Positions 8,215 to 17,293 of a DNA stretch of 46,209 nt are shown one piece after another; position 1 is the stretch's first letter, and each line of letters opens with the position of its first letter. A program made the translations under genes and the position numbers. The stretch spans positions 1 to 46,209 of the forward strand of contig JALUXG010000038.1 in the NCBI GenBank assembly GCA_027019085.1. Reading direction: 5' to 3'. The notes below the pieces were generated by a model. That model saw only the letters and a list, made by a program, of their open reading frames with translations, ran no database searches and was not told where the DNA came from. The stretch comes from Rhodanobacteraceae bacterium. Its GTDB lineage: Bacteria > Pseudomonadota > Gammaproteobacteria > Xanthomonadales > Rhodanobacteraceae.

Positions 8215-8682
8215 ATGATCGTCCCCCGTTACCGTATCGGAAACTCCACCATTCCCGGCGCAGGACGCGGCCTGTTCATCCTGGAACCGGTCGCGAGCGG
8301 CAGCGTGATCACCGCCCCGGATGCGATCGATCGCACCTGGACCTGGAACGAGATCGACCGCGACGAAAAGCTGCGCGCCCAGGCGCATGCCGCCGCGCGC
8401 TGGTTCGAGGACCGCTACACGCTGTCGCCCGACTGGCCCGACGAGTGCTTCGTCAACCACAGTTTCGACCCCAACGGGCTGTGGCATCTGGGTTTCGTGT
8501 TCGCCTTGCGCGACCTTGCGCCGGAAACCGAGATCACCGTCGATTACCGGCACCTGCTGGCACCGGGACAGGAAGAAGACTTCACGGATGCCGCCACGGG
8601 TGGGAAAATCATCGGGTATTCATGGCAGGAAAGCCTGGCCCGCTCCACCAGGGCACTGGCCTCGCTGCTCACGTACCCATGA
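8215..8682 (+). CDS. SET-domain protein (putative lysine methyltransferase)
   Basis: A 155-residue protein made almost entirely of a SET fold: GRGLFILEPVASGSVI near the N-terminus (the G-x-G loop), NHSFDPNGLWH (the NHS motif that contacts S-adenosylmethionine) and EITVDYRHL near the C-terminus. SET enzymes transfer methyl groups to protein lysines. The substrate is unknown in bacteria of this kind. The ATG at 8215 is used; a GTG lies 4 bases earlier in another frame. The stop overlaps the ATG of the GNAT gene (ATGA), so the pair is probably cotranslated. Confidence 0.82.
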   Translation: MIVPRYRIGNSTIPGAGRGLFILEPVASGSVITAPDAIDRTWTWNEIDRDEKLRAQAHAAARWFEDRYTLSPDWPDECFVNHSFDPNGLWHLGFVFALRDLAPETEITVDYRHLLAPGQEEDFTDAATGGKIIGYSWQESLARSTRALASLLTYP

Positions 8683-9206
8683 CCGACATACCCACCCTGG
8701 ACACCGAACGCCTGCGCCTGACGGCACTGGCCGAGCGTCACTTCGACGATTATGCCGCGATGCTGGCCGACCCGGAGAGCACGCGTTTCGTCGGCAGCGG
8801 CGTGCCGCTGAACCGCATGAACGCGTGGCGCTCGATGGCCATGCTGCTGGGCCACTGGCATCTGCGCGGTTACGGCATGTGGGCGGTGGAACGCCAGGCC
8901 GACGGCGTATTCGTCGGCCGGGTCGGCTTGATGTATCCGGAAGGCTGGCCGGACATCGAACTGGGCTGGATGCTGCGCCCCGAACACCGCGGGCAGGGGT
9001 ATGCCACCGAAGCCGGTCGCGCTGCGCTGGACCATGCCTGGAATACCCTGCACGCGCAGCGTGTGGTCAGCCTGGTGCGCGATGGCAACGATGCCTCGGA
9101 CCGCGTGGCCAAGCGTCTGGGTGGCGAATTCGTGGAATCGATGGATTTCCACGGCGGCGCGACACATGTGTTCGCCTACTACCCACCGGAACGCCCGACC
9201 TCCTGA
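8679..9206 (+). CDS. GNAT acetyltransferase, RimJ/RimL-like
   Basis: A 175-residue protein with the Acetyltransf_3-type pattern: TERLRLTALAERHFDDYAAM at the N-terminus, ELGWMLRPEHRGQGYATEAG as the acetyl-CoA pyrophosphate loop (Q/R-x-x-G-x-G/A), and VVSLVRDGNDASDRVAKRLG near the end. Enzymes of this type acetylate protein N-termini, amino acids or small amines. It overlaps the SET-domain gene by 4 bases, hinting that the two act on the same protein or under the same condition. Substrate not predictable. Confidence 0.9.
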   Translation: MTDIPTLDTERLRLTALAERHFDDYAAMLADPESTRFVGSGVPLNRMNAWRSMAMLLGHWHLRGYGMWAVERQADGVFVGRVGLMYPEGWPDIELGWMLRPEHRGQGYATEAGRAALDHAWNTLHAQRVVSLVRDGNDASDRVAKRLGGEFVESMDFHGGATHVFAYYPPERPTS

Positions 9207-9255
9207 AGCTCCCGCACGCGATACCGGCGCATGACGCTGACCGTGCATCCAGCCT

Positions 9256-9278
9256 TCCGGGCCCCTCACGGGCCCGGA
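9256..9278. terminator. Possible bidirectional terminator between convergent genes
   Basis: Perfect 9-bp inverted repeat TCCGGGCCC / GGGCCCGGA with loop CTCAC, placed between the ends of the GNAT gene and the membrane-protein gene. Neither side has a clear T-run. Confidence 0.45.
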
Positions 9279-9291
9279 GCACGATTGGGGT

Positions 9292-10170
9292 TCAGCGCGA
9301 GGCTTCGGCAATCGCGGCCATGCCGGCCAGGCGCGCGGTCCGCATCCAGGCCATGCTTGCCACCAGCAGCACCAGGATCAGCACGGCCAGGATCGTCCCG
9401 CCCATGCCGACCGCCAGCACATGGATGCGCCATTCGCCCAGCAGGAAGGCGATGACGGTGCCGACGATCGTCACCCCCAGGTACATGCCCAGGGTGACCA
9501 GCGGACGACGGAACACGGTGGCGACGCCGGCGAAGAACGCACGTGTCGCCGATCGCTGCCCCGGATCGGCGACGATCCGCCCGCGTCCGGCCTCGACCAT
9601 GCTCTGCACGATCACGAACAGCGCGATCACCACGCCGTCGGCAACATGCTTCCAGAACACCACCTTCGATTCCAGAATGGCCTTGCTTGCGTAGCTCGCC
9701 ACCACGGTACCGATCCAGGTCTGCACGCCCACAAATAGCGCATACAACAGCAGGGCCCACAGCAGAAAACGCAGCAGGCGCCAGTATTCGTGCAGTCCAC
9801 CGTGCATCAGCTCGCCGAAGCCGGGTCGCTGGCGGGCACGTACGGCGGTCACCGACATGCCGACCAGGAACGGCGAGAGCAGCAGCATCAGCATCGTGCC
9901 CAGTGCGAAGGCGGCACCCAGCGCGGTCATGCCGTGGCGGGCGATGCCGGCGATGACATCGCTCATCGCCATGCCGTCGAATCCGCGTGCCCAGGCCCCG
10001 GCATGCACCGAATGGTCCATCATGCCCGAGAGCATGGCGTGCAGCGGACGCACCACGATCAGGGTGGGGATCAGGGTGAACACGAACCACAGCGCCAGCA
10101 GTTTCCACTGCAGCGCCGCGCCCATGGCGCGCGGGAAGGCGCCGAATCCAAGCGGTCGTTTCATGGTCAT
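9292..10170 (-). CDS. Multi-pass membrane protein of unknown function
   Basis: A 292-residue protein with about six hydrophobic segments (for example LLALWFVFTLIPTLIVV, ALGAAFALGTMLMLLLSPFLV, LLRFLLWALLLYALFVGV, GTILAVLILVLLVASMAW). No catalytic motif is seen and I do not recognise the family with confidence; the pattern is reminiscent of BPSS1780/DUF-type membrane proteins. Its ATG overlaps the stop of the M1 peptidase gene (ATGA), which suggests a joint function, perhaps helping export or anchoring of the peptidase. That is inference. Confidence 0.75.
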   Translation of the reverse strand: MTMKRPLGFGAFPRAMGAALQWKLLALWFVFTLIPTLIVVRPLHAMLSGMMDHSVHAGAWARGFDGMAMSDVIAGIARHGMTALGAAFALGTMLMLLLSPFLVGMSVTAVRARQRPGFGELMHGGLHEYWRLLRFLLWALLLYALFVGVQTWIGTVVASYASKAILESKVVFWKHVADGVVIALFVIVQSMVEAGRGRIVADPGQRSATRAFFAGVATVFRRPLVTLGMYLGVTIVGTVIAFLLGEWRIHVLAVGMGGTILAVLILVLLVASMAWMRTARLAGMAAIAEASR

Positions 10171-12392
10171 AGCGTCCCCAGCAGGGTGTAGAAGCTTTGC
10201 AGCAGGGCCTGCGCGTCGGCCGTCCAGCGGCTCGATGCGCTCGTGTCCTTCTTCGTGCTGTAGCTGTCGTTGAGGCTGTTCACGTCCAGGTAGATCGTGC
10301 GTTTGGGATCAAGCTGTGCCGACACGGCCTTGACCGGACCGGTGAAGGTGAAGCGCTTCCAGCGGCTGCCATCGTTCCAGTCCACGGTCTGGCGGCTGCC
10401 GTCGGCGAAAGTCACCTCGACGGTGCGCGGCACCGGGGCCCCCGTGCGGCGCACGGTGACCGTGCTGAGGAACGGATACGGACCGCCGTGCTTCGCTCCC
10501 TTGTGCGATTTTTTCCATGCCTTGCGCGCCTTGGCGATCTCTTCCCTGACCGCCTTGCGGGTGAGGGTGACGCGCTTGCCGTCACGCATCTCGGTGCCGG
10601 GCCTGGGCACCAGTTCCTCGTTCTTCACGCTGACGATCCGGGCATCGACACGCTGCGTGCCGTAGACCTGCGCGTTGAAGATCTGGTGGATCAGGGCGGA
10701 TTGCCCGGTGCCCTCGGCCAGCGCATCACGCAGGTCGGCAGCACTGGGATGGCGGAACTTCCAGCGCTCGTAGTACAGCTTCATCGCCTTGCCCATGGCG
10801 TCGCGGCCGACCAGCTCCTCGATGGTGCGCATGGTCGAGGCGGTGCGCGAATACACCGAGCCGTAGCTGGCGTTGGACAGGCGGTCCCAGGAGTTCTCGT
10901 CCAGCGTGTCGGACGGGAAATTGATGCCCAGCACGCCGCTGGCGCGTTCCATGACGAACGGCTTGACGCCCGGATCGATGCCCAGACGCTTGAGCCAGGG
11001 TGTCACGGGATAGATGTCCTGGCCCCGCTCGGTCAGCATGCGCTGGTCCCAGTATTCGTTCATGCCCTCGTCGAGCATCGGTTCCTCGAACTCGTTCGAG
11101 CCCAGGATGCCCATGAAATAGCCGTGGCCGAATTCGTGGATGGTGACGAAATCGATCATGAACTGGCTGATCGTGCCCTTGGTGTACTCCCTGCCATGTT
11201 CGGCAGTGAAGAAGGTCGGGTACTCCATGCCCCCCGCCTCGCTGGCGTTGTAGGGCGGCACCACGGCGGTCACCGTGCGGTAGGGATAGGGCCCCAGCGT
11301 GCGCGAAAAATACGTCAGCGCATCGGTGGTCGCCTTGAGGATCGGCTGCGCCACCACCTTGTACTCGGGCGGATAGATCACCCGTACGGTGACCGTGGGA
11401 CTGCCTGGCCCGGTCCAGGTGGCCGCCAGCGTCTTGTAGCCGGGCGCCGCGACCCATGCGAAGTCCTCGACATCGGTCTGCACGAAGTGGTGCGTGACCT
11501 TGCCGTCCTTTTCCACCGGCGGACCGGCCTCATGACCGACCGCGCCCACGGTATAACCCTTGGGCACCGTCAGATGCACGTCGTAGTTGCCATAATCGGC
11601 ATAGAACTCGCTGTGATAGTGGAAAGCATGGGCGTTCCAGCGCACATGCGTGGCACCACGCTCGCCGGGAAGCTCCAGCACGGCGATTTTCGGGAACCAC
11701 TGCGCCACCAGGTGGAACCTGCCCCACCAGCCTGTGCGCTCCACCACCCGCGGCAACTTGTCGTGGAAGGCCATGTCCAGGGTCAGCGTGCCGTGCGCGG
11801 GCACCGGCTCGGGCAGCACCACTTCCAGCACCGTGTGGTCAGTGTCCGGGCCGCCGTCCGGATGCACGTAGCGCCAGGTCGCATCCTTGCCGTTCTGCTG
11901 CAGCTTTTGGAGCTGGATATAACCCCACTGTCCCTTCTTCAGCTTCGCCCCCCCGCGCGAGTGGCCGCTGCCGGAGAACATGCGCCGTTCGGTGAAGAAC
12001 AGGCTGCCCGGGTTCTCGAACGCATTGAGGTACATGTGCAAGTAGATGCGGTCTACCGGACGGTCGCTGCGGTTGCGCCAGGTCATCACCTGGGTGGCGT
12101 CGACGGTGTGCTTTCCCGGGTCCAGCGTGGCGTGGATGGTGTAACTGGTCACACGGTCGGACAGGGTCGGGTCGGCCGCGGTGCGCGGGCCACCCCAGGC
12201 ATCCGGGGCGCTGGCCACGCGGATGTTGGCCTCGTGCGGCGACACGAAGGGAATCGGCGCCAGGGTGCTGGCTGCCGATGCCGGGACGGCGGGCGGGGTC
12301 GGTGGTGGCGCAGCAGCGCGGGTGGCGGCCGGCAGGGCCAGGCAGGCAGCAGCCAGCCACATCCACGAAGTGGATCGAAACGTGCGTAACAT
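10167..12392 (-). CDS. Secreted M1-family (gluzincin) metallopeptidase
   Basis: A 741-residue protein with a signal peptide (WMWLAAACLALPAATRAAA). The M1 zinc site is complete: HEFGH at 419-423 and the third ligand E442 in MLDEGMNEYW, giving HExxH-18-E. The substrate-binding GAMEN signature is altered to GGMEY (about 387-391). The N-terminal beta domain (roughly 80-310) and a long C-terminal region follow the aminopeptidase N layout, but the protein is shorter than PepN (about 870 aa). It should trim peptides in the periplasm. It heads a two-gene operon with the membrane protein and is divergent from the two-component/exporter operon. Substrate uncertain. Confidence 0.9.
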   Translation of the reverse strand: MLRTFRSTSWMWLAAACLALPAATRAAAPPPTPPAVPASAASTLAPIPFVSPHEANIRVASAPDAWGGPRTAADPTLSDRVTSYTIHATLDPGKHTVDATQVMTWRNRSDRPVDRIYLHMYLNAFENPGSLFFTERRMFSGSGHSRGGAKLKKGQWGYIQLQKLQQNGKDATWRYVHPDGGPDTDHTVLEVVLPEPVPAHGTLTLDMAFHDKLPRVVERTGWWGRFHLVAQWFPKIAVLELPGERGATHVRWNAHAFHYHSEFYADYGNYDVHLTVPKGYTVGAVGHEAGPPVEKDGKVTHHFVQTDVEDFAWVAAPGYKTLAATWTGPGSPTVTVRVIYPPEYKVVAQPILKATTDALTYFSRTLGPYPYRTVTAVVPPYNASEAGGMEYPTFFTAEHGREYTKGTISQFMIDFVTIHEFGHGYFMGILGSNEFEEPMLDEGMNEYWDQRMLTERGQDIYPVTPWLKRLGIDPGVKPFVMERASGVLGINFPSDTLDENSWDRLSNASYGSVYSRTASTMRTIEELVGRDAMGKAMKLYYERWKFRHPSAADLRDALAEGTGQSALIHQIFNAQVYGTQRVDARIVSVKNEELVPRPGTEMRDGKRVTLTRKAVREEIAKARKAWKKSHKGAKHGGPYPFLSTVTVRRTGAPVPRTVEVTFADGSRQTVDWNDGSRWKRFTFTGPVKAVSAQLDPKRTIYLDVNSLNDSYSTKKDTSASSRWTADAQALLQSFYTLLGTL

Positions 12393-12628
12393 GGTTTTCC
12401 CCCAATGCTATGGACGCAAAGGCACGGCGCCTTCTCCGCGGGCGCACCCGCCCATGCTGCGCCCGATGGACGCTTCAGGGCAAGAGGCCAAAGGTCACGG
12501 GCATGTTCGGCCGGCCTCCAAAGTTGCTGTTAAGCTTCGCCGCGTAGGCTGCGCACGCCTGACCCGTTTCCGTGGGGGTGTCGGCATGTCCGACCGCCGC
12601 ACGGCGTATCCGAGATGGACGGTGCTGC

Positions 12629-13315
12629 ATGCGAGTATTGGTTGCCGAAGATGACCCCGCGATCGCCGCCGGCCTGTGCGCCGCCCTGCGGGAAAGCGGC
12701 CACAGCGTCGACCGCGTCGAAAGCGGTCGCCAGGCCGACCATGCGCTGAGTGACCATGCGTACAGCCTGCTGGTGCTGGACCTGGGCCTGCCCGGCCTGG
12801 ATGGCACCGAGGTGCTGCAGCGGCTACGCCAGCGCGGGGACCAGCTGTCGGTGCTGGTGGTGACAGCCCGCGACGGGGTCGCCGACCGCGTGCGCGTGCT
12901 CGACCTGGGCGCTGACGACTACCTGGTCAAACCCTTCGCCCTGACTGAATTCTCCGCCCGCACCCGCGCCCTGCTGCGCCGTCGCGCCAGCCACGGCGCG
13001 CCGGAGATGCATCTGGGCCACCTGCGCCTTGACCTGCCCGGCCGTCGCGCCTGGGTCGATGCCCGGTCCCTGGAGCTGACGGCGCGCGAATTCAGCCTGC
13101 TGGAAGCCCTGGCATTGCGGCAGGGCAAGCTGACCAGCCGCACGCAGCTGGTCGAATCCCTGTGCGACTGGGATCAGGAATTGACCGACAACGGACTGGA
13201 TATCGCCATGCACCGGCTGCGGCGCAAGCTCAAGGGCTCGCACACTCGCGTGCGCACCGTGCGCGGACTGGGTTATGTGCTGGAGGAAAGTGCCGACGGA
13301 CAGGAGTCTTCGTGA
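12629..13315 (+). CDS. OmpR/PhoB-family response regulator
   Basis: A 228-residue protein. Receiver domain: acidic pair EDD at 7-9, phospho-acceptor D51 in LLVLDLGLPGLDG, conserved lysine in DDYLVKPF. The C-terminal winged helix is of the OmpR type (LELTAREFSLLEALALRQGK, ending VRTVRGLGYVLEE). Closest in style to QseB/PmrA/TctD regulators. The frame is open upstream, but MRVLVAEDD is the canonical N-terminus. First gene of six with overlapping ends, so it most likely controls the exporter encoded behind it. Confidence 0.94.
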   Translation: MRVLVAEDDPAIAAGLCAALRESGHSVDRVESGRQADHALSDHAYSLLVLDLGLPGLDGTEVLQRLRQRGDQLSVLVVTARDGVADRVRVLDLGADDYLVKPFALTEFSARTRALLRRRASHGAPEMHLGHLRLDLPGRRAWVDARSLELTAREFSLLEALALRQGKLTSRTQLVESLCDWDQELTDNGLDIAMHRLRRKLKGSHTRVRTVRGLGYVLEESADGQESS

Positions 13316-14733
13316 TTCGCCTTGCCTACGACCTGCTGGCCTGGCGAAAAAAACGCAGGCCCAGCCTGCGACGACGCCTGCTGGGGTTCCTGCTGATCCC
13401 CATGCTGCTGTTGCTGGTGCTCGATGCGCTGTTCATCTACGCCGTGGCCCTGTCCTTTTCCAATCATGTGCACGACCGGGCACTGGCCAACGACGCCATC
13501 GCGCTGGCGCAGCTGCTGCGGCATGAATCGCTGCCGGGCAACTTGTCCTCCCAGGCGCGTTTCCTGCTCGACTACGAACCGCAGGGGCGCGACTACTATG
13601 CCATCCGCAGCCACCGGCAAGGGCTGCTCAGCGGCAACGGTGCCCTGGCCCTGCCCGCCACGCCGGTGACGGTCGGCGCCCCGCCCGAGCTGTATGACAT
13701 CCGCATCGGCCGCACCCCGCTGCGTGCAGCCACTGTCGCCATGCGCAGCCCGGACAACACCCGCGATGTGCTCGACGTTTCCGTGGCCGAGACCCTGCGC
13801 GACCGGCACGACGTGGCGCGGGAAATCCTGGTCCTCAGCATTTCGCTGCAACTGCTGCTGATCGTGCTGCTGGTGGTGCTTGCCTGGCTGGGAGTGAACT
13901 TCGGCCTGCGCGGCCTCGACCCTCTGGTTCGTCGCCTGGCGCAACGCAAGCAGACCCTGGCGCCGATCGACGACAGCGACGTCCCGGTGGAACTGCTGCC
14001 ACTGACCCAGACCATCGACGCCCTGTTTGCCCGCCTGCGCGAGTTGATGGCCCTGCACGAACGGTTCGTGGCCGATGCGGCACACCAGTTGCGTACCCCG
14101 CTGGCCGGCATGGCCCTGCACGTGGATCGTGCGCAATCCCTCGAAGGCGCGCCGTTGCACGAAGCACTGGAACAGATTCGGCAGCTCAACACCCGCGCCG
14201 CGCGCACCGCACGGCAACTGCTGGCACTGACCCGTGCGCAGACCCCGCGTGACGGCGACGCCCACCTGCACGACATCGACCTGGCGCGCCGTATTCCCGA
14301 ATGGGTCGGCGAACGCGTGCCCGAGGCGCTTGCCGCCGACGTCGACCTGGGCTATGAGGGCGCGAGCGCACCGGCCCGGGTACGCGGCGATCCGCATGCC
14401 CTGCAGGAGATGCTCGATAATCTTCTCGACAACGCTCTGCGGTATGCTAGTCGGAATGGCCATGTCACGGTGGGACTTCATGCAGACGCGCCTCGCGGCA
14501 CGATCGTGCTCCATGTCGAGGATGACGGTCCCGGCGTGCCCGAGACTTTCCTGCCCCGCCTGGGCGAACGTTTTTTCCGCGCACCGGGAACCACCGAGGA
14601 TGGCACCGGCCTGGGACTGGCCATCGTGCAACGCATCGCCGAACAGCATGGCGCCAGCGTGACCTACACGCGAGCCCGCAGCGGCGGCCTGCATGTCCAG
14701 ATCCGCTTCCCCAAACCACCTGCCCGAGCATGA
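13312..14733 (+). CDS. Sensor histidine kinase (QseC/TctE-like)
   Basis: A 473-residue protein. TM1 at about 22-48, an extracytoplasmic sensor part at about 50-170, TM2 at about 171-198, then a HisKA domain with H258 in FVADAAHQLRTPLAGM and a HATPase domain with the N box DNLLDNALRYA, the G1 box DDGPGVP and the G2 box GTGLGLAIV. It starts with GTG at 13312, inside the regulator stop codon, with CAGGAG 5 bases before it; the longer upstream frame would overlap the regulator by 150 bases and is rejected. The short periplasmic loop suggests sensing of a small molecule, metal or envelope signal. Confidence 0.93.
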   Translation: MIRLAYDLLAWRKKRRPSLRRRLLGFLLIPMLLLLVLDALFIYAVALSFSNHVHDRALANDAIALAQLLRHESLPGNLSSQARFLLDYEPQGRDYYAIRSHRQGLLSGNGALALPATPVTVGAPPELYDIRIGRTPLRAATVAMRSPDNTRDVLDVSVAETLRDRHDVAREILVLSISLQLLLIVLLVVLAWLGVNFGLRGLDPLVRRLAQRKQTLAPIDDSDVPVELLPLTQTIDALFARLRELMALHERFVADAAHQLRTPLAGMALHVDRAQSLEGAPLHEALEQIRQLNTRAARTARQLLALTRAQTPRDGDAHLHDIDLARRIPEWVGERVPEALAADVDLGYEGASAPARVRGDPHALQEMLDNLLDNALRYASRNGHVTVGLHADAPRGTIVLHVEDDGPGVPETFLPRLGERFFRAPGTTEDGTGLGLAIVQRIAEQHGASVTYTRARSGGLHVQIRFPKPPARA

Positions 14734-16163
14734 ACGGTTTTCCCCGCACCCTCCTCCCCATTGCATCGCTTTCCTGTCTGTTCCTGCTCGGCGGATGCCT
14801 GGACAACCGGATGCCGCGACTGGACCGCAACGTCCCGACGCACTGGCGACATGCCGCGGCAGCCACGCCCGCAAGGCCACCCGTGGACCTGCACGACTGG
14901 TGGAAGGCCTTTCACGACCCGCAGCTTGAACAACTGGTCGACCAGGCACTCAAGCACAATCCGGATGTGGCCATCGCCACCGAACACCTGCGCGCGGCAC
15001 GTGCCTTGTACGGGACCCGCATGGCGCAGCTGCGTCCGCAGTTGCAGCTGCGCACCGACAACCCCATCGATCCGGACGCCACCTCCTCGTATTTCCTGAT
15101 CGGTTTCGACGCCAGCTGGGAACTGGGACTGTTCGGCCGCGGCCAGGCCGTCGACCGCGTGGCCAGCGGCCGTTACCGCGAGGCCGTGGAGAATCTGCGC
15201 GCGGTCCGCGTATCACTGGTGGCAGAAGTGGTGCGCAATGTCATCCAGCTGCGTGCCGCGCAACGCCAGGAGCACCTGCTCGACGCGATCGTCAAGGTCC
15301 GTGAGCGCCAGGTCGAACTGCTGCGCACCCGTGCACGGCTTGAACTTTCCGACCGCGCGGACCTGGCCGCCGCGCAAGCCGAACTGGCCCAGGCGCAGGC
15401 AGCACTGTCCGGTCCGCGCATCGATGCCGACCACGCCGCACAGCGACTGGCGCTGCTGCTGGGGCGCAACGAACCGCAACCCGCCTGGCTACAGCCGGCG
15501 CCGCTGCCGCAACTGGGGCCGCACGGCCCGGTTGTCGCTCCGGCCGAACTGCTGCGCACGCGTCCGGGCATCGCCCTGGCCGAAGCCCGCGTCATCGAGG
15601 CCGCCGGCCATCTCGGCATTGCCCGTGCCGACCTGTATCCGCACATCGGCCTCGGCGCAAGCCTGGTGTGGTCGCTCAATATCAACCGCTACCGGCGCCA
15701 CGGCGGCGCTGGCGAATCCAACGACATCGGCACTGCCGGTCCGCTGATCTCGGTACCACTGTTCGACTGGGGGCTGCGCCAGTCGCGCAAGCATGCCCAG
15801 GGGCACCTGCTGAAAGCGGCCGTGCTGGCGTACCGCAAGGCAGTGCTGACCGGCGTGACCGAGGTGGAAACCGCGCTGGGCAGCCTGACGCAGCTGCGTC
15901 AGCGTGAAGCGGCCAGCGAGGCCGCCTGCGCCTCCTGGAAGCAGTCGGCCGACCTGCAGCGCACGCGCCGCCGCCTCGGCCTGGCCAGCGATCTCGACAG
16001 CGCCGACATCCACATCGGGCAGGCGCGCGCGCAAATGGCGCTGACCGATGCGCGCATGCAGCGCGACATGGCCTATATCGCACTGTACAAGGCGCTTGGC
16101 GGCGCACCACCGTTGCCAGCCCGTGACGACAGCACAGCGACGGCGCAAGCGGGGAAGCCCTGA
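14730..16163 (+). CDS. NodT-type outer-membrane efflux lipoprotein
   Basis: A 477-residue protein with a lipoprotein signal and lipobox LLGGC (cysteine about residue 23). Two OEP (TolC-like) repeats follow, with DWWKAFHDPQLEQLVDQAL at the start of the first, long coiled segments rich in Ala/Gln/Arg, and IGLGASLVWSLN in the second. It forms the outer-membrane duct of tripartite exporters. It overlaps the kinase stop (ATGA) and the permease start by one base. The order duct-permease-ATPase-adaptor encodes a full exporter. Confidence 0.92.
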   Translation: MNGFPRTLLPIASLSCLFLLGGCLDNRMPRLDRNVPTHWRHAAAATPARPPVDLHDWWKAFHDPQLEQLVDQALKHNPDVAIATEHLRAARALYGTRMAQLRPQLQLRTDNPIDPDATSSYFLIGFDASWELGLFGRGQAVDRVASGRYREAVENLRAVRVSLVAEVVRNVIQLRAAQRQEHLLDAIVKVRERQVELLRTRARLELSDRADLAAAQAELAQAQAALSGPRIDADHAAQRLALLLGRNEPQPAWLQPAPLPQLGPHGPVVAPAELLRTRPGIALAEARVIEAAGHLGIARADLYPHIGLGASLVWSLNINRYRRHGGAGESNDIGTAGPLISVPLFDWGLRQSRKHAQGHLLKAAVLAYRKAVLTGVTEVETALGSLTQLRQREAASEAACASWKQSADLQRTRRRLGLASDLDSADIHIGQARAQMALTDARMQRDMAYIALYKALGGAPPLPARDDSTATAQAGKP

Positions 16164-17293
16164 TGGTTGCGCTGGCGCGAAAGACACTGATCTACGAGTG
16201 GCGGCGATTCCTGCCGGCCGTGCTGGCAGTCGGTTTCGCCGGCCTGCTGCAGTTGCTGCAGGCCGCACTGGTGCTGGGCATCTTCGGCGGAGCCGCGGTC
16301 TACATCACCGGCTCGAACGCCGACCTGTGGATCGGATACCCCGGTACGCAGAGCGTTGACCAGGGCCGCTCGATTTCCCCTGACGTGGCTACCCTGTTGC
16401 AGATGAACCCCCATGTCACGCGGGTCGAACCGTTCCTGTGGGTGGATGGCGACTGGCGCGCCGGCGGTACCGGCGGGGTGTCGGTGTTTGTCTCCGGCAT
16501 CGACCCGGACGTACACGGACTGATGTTCTCCCACGCCCTGTCCCCGCAACTGCGGGAGCGCCTACGGACCCCCGATGCGGTGATCGTCGATCGTGCCGAC
16601 CTGGACAAGCTCGGCGTCCAGATCGGTGGCACGGCAAGCATCAACGGGCACCGCGTGCGCGTGGTCGGCGTGGCCAACGGGCTGCGTGCGCTGGGCGGCG
16701 TCAACGTGGTGGCTTCGCTCGACACCGCCAGGCACCTGGACGCCGATCCCGGCGATCAAGGCCGGCCCACCTACCTGCTGGCGAAATTGCGCGACCCGGG
16801 CATGTCCGCGCAGGTTGCCGCCTCGCTGCGCGGTCATTCCGGTTTCGGCCCCTACCAGGTCTGGACAGCGCACGCCTTTGCCCGCCGCTCGATGCTGTAC
16901 TGGCTGTTCGACACCGGGGCCGGGGCCGGCGTGCTGTTTCTGGCCTGCATCGTGTTCATCGTTGGCGCAGTCATCACCAGTCAGGCACTGGTGGCAGCCG
17001 TGGTCGGCTCGATCCGCGAATACGCCACGCTCAACGCGCTGGGCGTGGGTGTGCACGCCTTGCGTCGCGTGGTGCTCGAACAGGCGCTGTGGGTTGGGGT
17101 GCTGGGCCTGGCCGGGGCGACCGTACTCGGCAGCGTCCTGATCGTGCTGGCCCGCAACCAGGATGTACCGGTGGTGCTCAATCTTGCTGTCACGCTGGCC
17201 TGCGTGTTGCTGATTCTCGCCCTGGCCCTGGTTTCCGGACTCGCTTCCATGCGCAGCCTGCGCCGCGCCGACCCCGCGACCCTGCTGCGGTGA
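16163..17293 (+). CDS. FtsX/DevC-like ABC transporter permease
   Basis: A 376-residue protein with one N-terminal TM (about 17-40), a large periplasmic domain of about 200 residues and three C-terminal TMs (AGVLFLACIVFIVGAVITS, WVGVLGLAGATVLGSVLIV, LACVLLILALALVSGL): the MacB/FtsX topology. It resembles DevC of DevBCA exporters. MacB-type permeases do not pass substrate through the membrane but use ATP-driven motion to push periplasmic cargo into the outer-membrane duct. Its stop overlaps the ATPase start (TGATG). Confidence 0.9.
   Translation: MVALARKTLIYEWRRFLPAVLAVGFAGLLQLLQAALVLGIFGGAAVYITGSNADLWIGYPGTQSVDQGRSISPDVATLLQMNPHVTRVEPFLWVDGDWRAGGTGGVSVFVSGIDPDVHGLMFSHALSPQLRERLRTPDAVIVDRADLDKLGVQIGGTASINGHRVRVVGVANGLRALGGVNVVASLDTARHLDADPGDQGRPTYLLAKLRDPGMSAQVAASLRGHSGFGPYQVWTAHAFARRSMLYWLFDTGAGAGVLFLACIVFIVGAVITSQALVAAVVGSIREYATLNALGVGVHALRRVVLEQALWVGVLGLAGATVLGSVLIVLARNQDVPVVLNLAVTLACVLLILALALVSGLASMRSLRRADPATLLR

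Noticed and set aside
10197-12389. 730-codon plus-strand open frame opposite the M1 peptidase
   Set aside because: Antisense shadow; the minus strand has HExxH-18-E and a signal peptide.
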